Shown: in pieces, positions 46,391 to 55,966 of the stretch
Position numbering within the stretch: position 1 is the stretch's first letter
How the letters are laid out: the number at the start of each line of letters is the position of its first letter
Assembly: GCA_963971225.1 (NCBI GenBank)
Contig: OZ020269.1
Location: forward strand, 28,685,783-28,749,782
Direction of reading: 5' to 3'
From: Melieria omissa
Lineage: Eukaryota > Arthropoda > Insecta > Diptera > Ulidiidae
Length of the DNA stretch: 64,000 nucleotides
Notes under the pieces: generated by a model
Databases searched by the model: none
Seen by the model: the letters and a program-made list of their open reading frames with translations, nothing else
What the model was told of the DNA's origin: nothing
Made by a program: the position numbers and the translations under genes

Positions 46391-49300
46391 CTGTTAAGTA
46401 AACAAGAGATTTGCCAGATGTAGCAAACCATTTCAAGGTTATCACTATTATTATAACTTCATAATTTGTAGTACATCACAACCACTTCTAGATGGTTGAT
46501 GGTGATAGTGTCGCCTCACCAAATCTCTTTCTGCTGAGTGTTGAATATTCACATCCACATGGAACATGGAACGTTGTATTTTATTCTTGTTTACACATCA
46601 TGAACACAAACGGGCCGGATACTTCCATATTTTTGAGACGGTATCTAAGTGGGCAATGACCTGGTTGGGTAGCCAGTGAGGACCATTGCGGTTATTTTGA
46701 CGGTTTTCCATTTTTAAATATCTGTATTTTCTTTACTATTTTTATCAACTTTTGCTTTGATTTATTTTTTTTATTATACGAGCCAACGCGCTAGGGATAT
46801 CCCTATAAATGCGAGGGATTGCGCTGGTTCAGGAAGGATATATAGGTTGGGGGAAAGGATGTTGGGTGAAGAATTTATGGACTCTTGCCTTGAACCCATC
46901 AAGATTGGGTCCTTCACTTAGTTTTATATACAATTACAATTAGCCAAATCTGATCTGTACTTTTCGAGATATCAACCGATAAAATATGAACTCTGTGGTC
47001 AAATCAGTGACTGAAATTAGCTGATTTCTATAGAAAAACTTAAAGGTTATGTTTTGTCTTTGTTAAATTCAAATTAAAGTGCAACTTAACTGAACAACAG
47101 CTAAACATTACAAGAACAAGCAACAATGACTGTTTGTAGTCATTTAAAATGCATTGTTGAATGCTGTGGCAGGCAACAAAAACAAAAACCAAATGCAACA
47201 ACCAAAACACAAAAACACGTTGTAACAACACATCCTGATCGATTGCTGTTTTGTGGCAAAATATTGTGGCCATGTCCAGGTGCCTTCTTCTTGGTCTGAC
47301 CAAATCGGCGACGCTTGTCGATAGTGCAAGTCCGAGCAGCTGCTGGTGCGCATCGCACGCACAAAAGTATGCAACAACGCAAGCGGCCGCATCGAACTGA
47401 ATGAAATGCAAGTTGAGCGGCCAAAAACAATGCTCGGCGGCTCGGCTCGATGCCGGAGCAATTCCGAGCAATTAAATCACTTTGATGGTAATTCGGATTA
47501 ATATGGTGTTGTCCGTTCGGGCCGTACGAACAATTAGTTTGGCAAATGTGTGTGCACGGCCCGATTAGGTGAATCTAAAATAGATTTATTGGCCGGTTGC
47601 ATTGTATACGAGCTGTTATGCCAGTTGTGCGATTTGTGCTGCCAAACAGTGGTTGTTGTTGTTGCTGCTGTTGTGGTTACAGTTGTTGCTTCGATGGCGC
47701 ACACAAATTAGCCGGTGTGCAGCGGCCTGCTTTCGGTGCCCACTGGCGCTGGGAGTCGACGTGCATGTTCGATTTTTCGGTGAGGCATGGCTAATGGCGT
47801 CGTTTGATTGGGCTCGTGCCCGGCTGACAATGGCCATGTTTGCGTTATTTATTTGGCTTATCGCAAGCGTTAAGTGTGCTGCACTGTTGGGGCGAGCAGC
47901 GGAGATTGGAAGCGGAAGCGAGGAGCAGAGCGGGAGCAGCGAGTGCATTGCACTTTCGAGTGCATCGTTTTTAATATTTCGGCAGCAATATTAATTTGTT
48001 GGATAAATATTTGCTGTTAGTTTAGAATAATGAGCTCGACAACAACAACACTGACGCTGCACGCACTGGCGGCCACATTAATTTTGAATTTTGAATTTGG
48101 GCGCCAAGCAATGGACTGGAATCTGTGTGCATGCTGCGGTTTTGTGTGCTGCACCTTGACGTGCACATGAAAATATTTACTAGCAGAAGATAATGAAAAA
48201 AAACTGAAAATTATGGACTGAGAGCGACAGAGAGAGAGAGAGAGAAAATTACACATGTGCGAAATGATAAATACCGACATTAAAAGAAATTATATGGGGT
48301 TTTTCGCTCGGCCCAAATGGCCACAAAATGAAAATAGAATTCAAATGAAGGTGCTCAGTGCATTTTTTTGCCATGTTTTTGTAATTTGTTTGCAATTTTT
48401 TTCCCATTTTTTGGGTTATTTCTTTTTTTTTGCATAATATTAACTTAGCTTAATGGTCAAAGTAATGGTTTACCACTGGCGCTGGCAAAGTCGCGCAACG
48501 ACCACAGACGCGGCACTGACATGTGCCATGTCGGCCAAAGGGCGGCACGCGGCAAAATAGAAAAAAATATAAAAATGGAAACATGAAAAAATATGGCAAA
48601 TCTGTCTTCTGTCGGTGGACTTTCTTAAACGCTCCACACAAATTCCATTGCATGAGTAGAAATAGTAAAGAGAAAAGCGAATGCCATAAGGTAAAAATAA
48701 TAATAACAACAACAACAACAAATTTCCAACACAAATGAAATGAAATGAAATGAAAAAAAACAAGCAGAAAAAAAAATGAATGAAAAGCTAAAATTCCGCC
48801 ACGGGCCGCATATTAATATAATTTTTATTTGTTGGCATGTGTTCCGCGCCACATACTCGCCGCTTAGTCTGCCATGTACTATGCACATACAAGTATGCAT
48901 GTGTGTCTTTAGGCTCGGCTGAGCCGTGCAGCAGTGCTCCCATTCTTTCGTCTTCATTCATTCATATTTCGTCATGTATCGTCAAAGTTGCAAAAAGGCA
49001 TTAAATAAATTTCATTTCAACATCCGTTCACAAACGTAACGAACTCATTTGGCGTTTTTAAATTTCACGCTGCTTTCCATTTCCATTGCCGTCGCCGTTG
49101 CCATTCGACCTTAGCTTTGGTTCTTCCATTCAGCTTTTGTCGAGTTTGGCCACAGCGACAAACGTCGTCGTCGTCGCCACACACAATGAAAGCAGCCAGC
49201 CGAAAGCAACAATAACCCAAGAATGTAGTCGTCGAATAATTGCATTGCCTTGAGACAATCATGTCAGCGCGCTGACGCGGGCACGTGACGTGCGGACGCT

Positions 49301-49843
49301 GCTTGCAATTGCGCCGTGCTTGTTGTTCCGTCCTCTTTGTCTATAACCATATTTCATAAATAATTTATACCACTTTCTGTACCGTCTTGCGCCCTGCTTC
49401 ACCTTACCGCTACATCGAAATTCATTAATCCCGTTGCTCCTATTTTTTTTTTGGTCGTTTTCTCCCGCCGCTTTTGCTGCGAGAACTTCTGGCCACGTTT
49501 GTGGTGCAGTTTCAGTGAATTTTTGAAATTCCTGGGAATTGCATTTTTGTTGCTAATTATTGTTTTAGTTTAGTTTTGACATGAATATTTGTGTTTATGG
49601 ATTTAATTGTTGTTCTGCTGCTGCTGCTGTTGGCGGCAATAATAAATGTTGCACTTTTGCATTTCGTGGCATTCGGTGGCTGGTTAGACGGTCTGGTCTA
49701 TGGGTCGTGGCAGTAAATTAGCGATAATTGTGGCTGTTTTGTTTAGCTTTAGTTGAAATTATGTGAAATAATTTCGAATGAGTGAAAAGTTAGTTAGTTT
49801 TAAAATTTTTAATTACAAACCAAAGTTCGCTTTTCACAAAGCA
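46391..49843. other. Non-coding stretch, GC-richer 47.1-49.5 kb
   Basis: It holds a (GA)n run at 48229-48245, GTTGTTGTTGCTGCTGTTGT at about 47650-47670, AAATG pentamers at 48734-48755 and GTCGTC near 49165. No paired splice sites, RNA genes or transposons are convincing. Its composition resembles the other transposon-poor stretches that flank host exons. Confidence 0.4.
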
Positions 49844-50110
49844 TTTGGCGCATAGAATCTGGACTCGACTGAAAAGAATAACTTCATCTTGTCAAGTTTT
49901 CGAGAGATTCTAACCTCAAAGTGGGACAATTTTGCTTTGACAAAGGTTTTGGCGCATAGAATCTGGACTCGATCAAACAAAATGAGTAGATCTTGTTAAG
50001 TTTTCGAAAAAAAAAATTTTTTTAAATGAGATAAGTATGCTTTGCACTCGACTGAACAGAATATCTTCATTTAGTTAGGTTTTCAAAAGATTTTAACCCT
50101 AAAGTGGGGT
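49844..50110. repeat. About 105-bp diverged tandem repeat, three units
   Basis: TTTGGCGCATAGAATCTGGA followed by CTCGA occurs at 49843 and 49949. A weaker third unit (CTTTGCACTCGACTGAACAG) begins near 50041. Each unit continues with CTTCATCTTGTCAAGTTTTC-type sequence and, in the first and third, ATTCTAACC-CAAAGTGGG. Confidence 0.7.
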
Positions 50111-50527
50111 TCTTCTCAACATTTGAATACATTTTTGACCTAAACAAAAATCCTCATTTTGTTGAGGTATCTACGAAACCTCACAGCTTTGAGTAAGTAG
50201 CTTTCATAAAGCATTCCGCATGATTTGCGGTGACTTCTGTTGATTCTTAATCGATTTCAGCGTCAGTTCCAAAACCCAAAGTTTTGGCAACTTGCTATGT
50301 TTTTAGCAGTTTTCTTTCCATTATAACCCAATATTTTCCAATTGGTCAAAGTTTAAGGCAGTTTGGAGGATTTGATTCCTTTGGGACAATCTTCAACCCA
50401 TGCTCTTTGTACCATTTCAAGGCTAAGTTTACATAGAGACAGGTTATAAAATTTAGCCAAAACAATTTAGAATTTTTGAGAAAAAGTAACAAAGGCAATT
50501 GTTGACTTTTTAAACAATATTTTAATA

Positions 50528-51247
50528 TCAGGTGTACAACTTTGCTTCCGCCGTTTTCCGATAGGTGGCTGTACCGGCTGAGGCTGGTTGAAATACATAG
50601 ATGGTAATGCCTTTAAAGTGAGTGTGGACAGTGCCTAACGAATTGTCATCGCCGTTTCAGTGACAGTTGTTCTTGTTTTCGTATTATTCACGCTCGAAAA
50701 TGTCCGTTTATGTGCCCAATTCTCGCCATTTGCGGGAAGTTTTACTTTTCTGTTACAATTCGAAAAAAAATGCAGCTGAAGCGCATCGAATGCTCTCAGA
50801 AACTTACGGTGATGCTGCTCTGAGTGAAAGAACGTGTCGGGAGTGGTTGCAACGTTTTAAAAATGGAAGAGCGACATGACAAAGTCATCCTCCAACACGA
50901 CAATGCTCGGCCTCACGTCGCAAAAGTGGTCAAAAAGTACCTGGAAACGCTGAAATGGGAAGTCTTGCCCCACCCGCCGTATTCCCCAGATGTCGCCCCT
51001 TCTGACTTCCACCTATTCCGTTCGATGGCACACGACCTGGCAGATCAACATTTTCAATCCTTCGAAGAATTGGAAATATGGATTGCTTCATGGATAGCGT
51101 CAAAAGAGGACTCCTTTTTTCGAGCCGGGATCCGAAAATTGCCGGAAAGATGGGAGAAAGTTGTCGCTAGCGACGGACAATACTTTGAATAATACATCTG
51201 TAAGCACTTTTGAAAAAAAAACGGCGGAAGCAAAGTTGTACACCTGA
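50528..51247 (+). mobile_element. Mariner deletion derivative with complete ends (copy 2, 720 bp)
   Basis: TA (50526-50527 and 51248-51249) flanks perfect 30-bp inverted repeats beginning TCAGGTGTACAACTTTGCTT. The N-terminal HTH (50697-50868) is intact to CREWLQRFKNG. It is then fused, out of frame, to the C-terminal third starting ERHDKVILQHDNARPHVAKV, with the second Asp and the HPPYSPDVAPSDFHLF third-Asp motif, ending at SDGQYFE. The first catalytic Asp and about half the protein are missing. The ends should still be recognised by a related transposase. The internal junction differs from copy 1 at 1826-2317. Confidence 0.95.
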
Positions 51248-53940
51248 TACATTTGTTTTTTTTATTGTCCCATGTGTATAAAATGTTGCTTTGCAGTCAG
51301 AACGTATATACAATATAAATTTATCATATCTACTATTTTTCAAACTTTTCGTATTTTCTTCTTTAAGTTAAGTTTTAAGTATGCATGCTGATATCTTTTC
51401 AAAGCAGTGAAAAATAGTTAACCAGGAAGCCGCTTAAAGTCACTTCTGACTTAAGTTTTGATGAAGTCAAACCATCCCAAACCATAACATTTTCGTAAAG
51501 CTTTGACCGTACGAGTTTTAACCGTTGTATTTGTTAAAGTTTCTGTTCACTGTAAATTATACTTTATGTGGTAAGATCTTTTTCTTGTAAAAATGTTCTT
51601 GAATATCTATGCAACATATCCACCATGTTTTTAATCAAGATCAATTAAATTATTGTACCATTTCTTACTTTCTTTCTTTTCTTTCAAGAACGAATCACTT
51701 TTCCGACTAAGTACTACCGAATTTCCTTTAAGTAGTCAACGGTTTACTAAGCTCTTGAACAGCTGCGTCACCTTTGAACTTGCAATTTTTAAAGTGTTTG
51801 CAATTCTGCTGTGAGACAAATTTGTACTGTCAGTTTTTTGTGCACGATTAAGTCGCGTGTGGTCGATTCATTGAGATTAATTTGAATCCCAAATCGAATT
51901 TCGAACCAAAAACGTTTCAATAATGTAAAACAAGCCGTACTTGTACTATTACTTTTAACGCAAAAACAATTATTTGTTTGTGACTACTATTTTATTATAT
52001 ACGCACTTTATCCGACTACTGATCTGATTATCAGCTGTTGAGAAATGTTTCAGGCGCCAAGGGAGATGCCAACTACAGGCACGGAGTACTTGAAAACTTA
52101 TTGTATTCAAAAAGTAAGAATACTGAAAAATTGTTTTCGATCAAAGAACATTTTACAAATTTTTAATTTCCCTACTTTCCTCAACCAATTTTACGCGTAG
52201 GTGTAAAACTCTCTTATACAATGGCAAATCAATAAAACTATAAATTTCTAGTTAAATCTGTTAAGTTTCATTTTAACTGTCTTCAGACACATTATTGAAT
52301 ATTTACACACACACCAACTCATAAGTGTCAGTGTTTGTGTTTGTGTGTGTGGGGAAATAAATTTCGTGCACAAAATACTCGCACAACTATAAATATCGCT
52401 AAAATTTTGGCAAATGCCGCGGCACGTAAATAACTGTAGTCTAGTGTGTGGCGGGCTAAAAGTGTTGAGCATATTTTTTCTTTCCAACCTACACACACAC
52501 ACACAAACATACACGTGAAGACCGGCAATCGCGTATAAACAATACAAAAGCGTACAGCGGCACGCACGTAATTGTAAGCGGTTTGCATGTTTGTGCCATT
52601 TTTATTTGCTTTTGATTTTTTATTAACCTGAACCAGAAAAACAACGACAAAAAATAAAAAAAGAAGAACATTTAACGCCCTTGGCGGCTGGCTGCTGCGG
52701 GCGCAAGTTTGCTAGCCGCAGCCAGTTTGGTGGCGTTCAAGTGTAGATAATGGATGATGTGGCACATACACTCATACATACACACATACATATGCAGTTT
52801 TTACAGTTGTATGTGAGTGCTTCTGTGTGTGTGTTGGTAACAGTTTCTTCACCGCCTCGAAGTCATTTCTTTAGCCTGTTTGCCTGGCTTCGGCGTCTCT
52901 GGTGTGCTGTTGTTGTTTTTATTGTTGTTGTCGACTTTATTATTTGACAGATGTTTGCCTTGATTTATACATTTGCAACTGATAAAAATCATTACTGGTA
53001 CATTTTTTCAACGCTCTTCTTCGTAATGTTTTCTCCACTACTGACGATTTCAATGTGTGTGTGTGTGTGTGTGAGGATTTTCGGAAAATTTGTTGGCACT
53101 CGCGCAAGTAAATATTTGTTTGAGTGCACTTCTTGCATTTGGTTTGGTTTTTTTGTGCATAAAATTTCTAATATGACTTTAAGGACGAATTGCAACAATG
53201 TCATATACAAATTTTAATACAAACATTTAATTTTGTTTTGTAAATTTAGTTTTTAAAGGAGTTGGAATTGTTCATTCGCTTACAATAACTGGTCCAGAAA
53301 ACTGGTTAATTGTTACCCGATGATCTGTGTAAAACGGATGAAGTGTTTTTAAGCGTTTGTCTAGCATTTTGAAGTTTTTGCATATCTCAGAAGAGGTCAG
53401 CGAACTGCTGACGAAACGTCAAAACATGTTGACTTGTCATTAACCCGAATATGCCGAAATTCTTTTTTTTTCAAATTTTGCAGAAACTCCTTTTGAGCGA
53501 TTTAATGAAAGAATTAATTTTTTGAGTGCATGTTCAGTGTTACCATTTTGTCACGCTAGGCGCTACCGGGTTAAGTATCTCTTCAACAGGTCGGGAAATT
53601 GCCCAAAGACCATTTAGGTGTTCCTCTTTGTATCCCTTGCTCGTGTCATAAAGGCTATTGTTCTGCCAGGAGATTGTCGAAAGTCCTCTTCATCCCGAGC
53701 AGGGACTCGTGCCCTCCCCCCCAACGACTGGGCGCAACAATCGACATACTTCCTATAAGCTTTGTCACGTGTTATCTCGAGAAGTTAGTAGGTTTTGACT
53801 TATGGTTCACAGGTCATACTAAATAATACTTCTTCTTTTCACTGATACCTAACACTGATTTGATTTGTTTGCGGCTGTCTTCTTGTCCGCTAAGCATAAT
53901 AAGTAGCTTTCTCAGAAAGCTTTAGCCAAAAAAACTCTAA
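51248..53940. other. Non-coding stretch
   Basis: This is AT-rich with (CA)n at 52490-52504 and (GT)n at 52339-52351 and 53054-53073. A 53599-53826 frame with a C-rich run (CCCTCCCCCCCAACGA) might be a retroelement scrap but has no diagnostic motif. Nothing else is supported. Confidence 0.4.
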
Positions 53941-54055
53941 CTTGATAAGTTTACTTGTACAAGGTTTTCCAAGAATGGCGAGTTGAAAAAAACCAAACTT
54001 GATAAGTTTACTTGTACAATGTTTTCTAAGAATGGGGAGTTAATATTGAAATTGA
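53938..54055. repeat. 57-bp tandem duplication
   Basis: AACTTGATAAGTTTACTTGT, followed by ACAAGGTTTTCCAAGAATGG, is repeated 57 bp later (53996) with a few changes. AACTTGATAAGTT within each unit is nearly palindromic. Confidence 0.8.
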
Positions 54056-54121
54056 TTAAACAAGCAGTGTGTGCGTCAGTAACGAAATTATTTTTAACTT
54101 ATTTGGAAGACTTTAAATATA

Positions 54122-55806
54122 CAGTGAATCAAAAAAGTTTACGTACACTTTAATTTCCTACTTAAAACATTCACCAATTCTTTTCAATTTGTGCTCTCCA
54201 ACATTGTTTTCTGCGAATGGGTTAGATAAATATTCTGTTCATCGCTATATATGCTTTATTTCGCGTTATTGTTGATAAGAACGATGTGAGGGAAGGCAAA
54301 GGGAAAACAGTACTGATAAAATGATCAAAAAAGTTTACGTACAACTTAGGCAATGCGCTTTGTTTTTGGCAATGTAATGGCAATTACTTTTTATTTTCTA
54401 CTTTTGTTGATTGCCTACTATACTTGTAAGTAATATCAATGTGCTTTTTGAGTTCATTGTCATTTGAATTCAGTGTCATTTTGTTCAAAGTGAAAAAAGT
54501 GAGTCGTTATGGGTCGCGGTCTGGAAATTACATTGGAAATGCGGAAAATAATTTTGAAATTATATTTGGAAAATAAATCTTTACGCGAAATTGGTAAAAC
54601 AATTGGAAAATCTCATTCTAGTGTACAATCAGTAATTAATTCGTACATAAAAAACGGCGATTTACACACAAAGCCACGATCAGGCAGGCCAAAAGTGTTA
54701 ACGCCACGAGAAGAACGGAATATCGTCTCTGCTGTGAAGGAAAATGCAAAAATATCTGCAGTGAAATTGACCCAAAACATATGTAATGCGACTCAGAAAA
54801 ACATAAATCCTCAAACAATAAGGAACACCTTGTATAAGGCTGGGTATCATGGACGAGTTGCTCATCGTAAACCGCTCATATCGAAAGTAAACAAGAAGAA
54901 GCGGTTAGAATTTGCTAAAAAGCACGTAGAAAAGCCAGACTCGTTTTGGGAAAATGTTGTATTCAGCGACGAATCAAAATTTAATGTATTTGGGTCGGAT
55001 GGTACAGGAAAAGTGTGGAGAAAAGTCAACGAAGAGCTAAAGGAGAACAATTTAATACCTACAGTTAAGCATGGCGGTGGAAATGTAATGATTTGGGGGA
55101 GTATGGCTGCATCTGGAGTTGGAGAATTAGTTTTTATAACTGATACTATGAACAAGCAGACATATTTCAACATTTTAAAAAATAATTTGCTTCCAAGTGT
55201 GGACAAACTGGGTCTAAGTTCGCACAAGCTTCTGCTTTCAACAAGATAACGACCCCAAACATACGTCGTTTCTTGTCCAAGAATGGCTTATATATCATTG
55301 TAAGCAACTTTATACACCTCCACAGTCACCGGATATCAACCCAATTGAACACATATGGGACCTTTTAAAAAACGTATCCGGAAGCGCAATATTACTTCCA
55401 AGGAAACCCTTGCAGCTGCACTAACGGCTGAGTGGGTCAAAATAACAGAAAGCGATACCAAAGTACTAGTTAAAAGTATGCGTCGGCGCCTGGAAGCAAT
55501 TATTGTAGCCAAAGGAGGGCCAACAAAATACTGAATCCATAGTCAACGTCTTTTTTCCTGTTGTAAACTTGAAGATCTCATCGATGTACGTAAACTTTTT
55601 TGATATGAATATCTTCCATTTTTTTGTTTTGGCTTTGTTTTCCACAATAATTTGTTGTAAAATGTAACTATTTTTAGTTGTACGTGTTAAAAATGTTCAC
55701 TGTTTGAAATAAACCGAAGATGTTTACAATTTTTATTCATTTTGGAACAATTAACAAGGCTTTAATGCTGGAGTATTCGATGTACGTAAACTTTTTTGAT
55801 TCACTG
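54122..55806 (+). mobile_element. Tc1-like transposon with IR/DR ends (1685 bp)
   Basis: TA (54120-54121 and 55807-55808) flanks inverted ends starting CAGTGAATCAAAAAAGTTTA, continuing to about 26 bp. A second copy of the GATCAAAAAAGTTTACGTAC core lies 200 bp inside the left end (54323-54342). An inverted one (GTACGTAAACTTTTTTGAT, 55586-55604) lies about 200 bp inside the right end. Two transposase-binding repeats per end is the IR/DR architecture known from several Tc1-like elements. It adjoins the mariner fossil at 55809. Confidence 0.95.
54509..55534 (+). pseudogene. Tc1-type transposase with two frameshifts
   Basis: The N-terminus is a paired-like bipartite HTH (MRKIILKLYLENKSLREIGK, then SHSSVQSVINSYIKNG) with a GRPK linker at residues 59-62. 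Asp154 lies in VVFSDESKFNVF, the first catalytic residue, followed by KHGGGNVMIWG, the Gly-rich box. Near 55230 one base too many breaks the frame. The next frame carries [11 protein letters not shown] (second Asp) and [12 protein letters not shown] (catalytic Glu). The spacing reads as 33 residues instead of the usual 34, so a codon may also be missing. A second shift lies in an A-run at about 55368, after which the C-terminus continues to the stop at 55532. It is inactive as written but otherwise well preserved. Confidence 0.9.
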
Positions 55807-55808
55807 TA

Positions 55809-55962
55809 TAAATTTATGTATAAAATATGACATGACAATGTCATAGGGTTTGAATTTTTAATGACTTTGTTGCATAGATCCAACTGAATTTGAGAAGTGG
55901 CCTGTGTTTTGTTGACTTTGAGGGCATCGATTGAATGCGGCTTATTGGCGTAGACCTGCGAC
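55809..55962 (-). pseudogene. C-terminal piece of a mariner-type transposase fossil
   Basis: The minus strand reads KSQVYANKPHSIDALKVNKT then QIQLDLCNKVIKN, the tail of a mariner-type transposase (usual form KSxVYANKPxTIxxLKxNI). Its 5' continuation lies beyond the 2.7-kb TTAA element, from 58665. Its 3' continuation is cut by the Tc1-like element ending at 55806. Confidence 0.85.
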
Positions 55963-55966
55963 TTAA

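Noticed and set aside
53599..53826. A possible retroelement ORF fragment
   Set aside because: Only a Pro/Cys-rich 75-codon frame with no diagnostic RT, integrase or RNase H motif.
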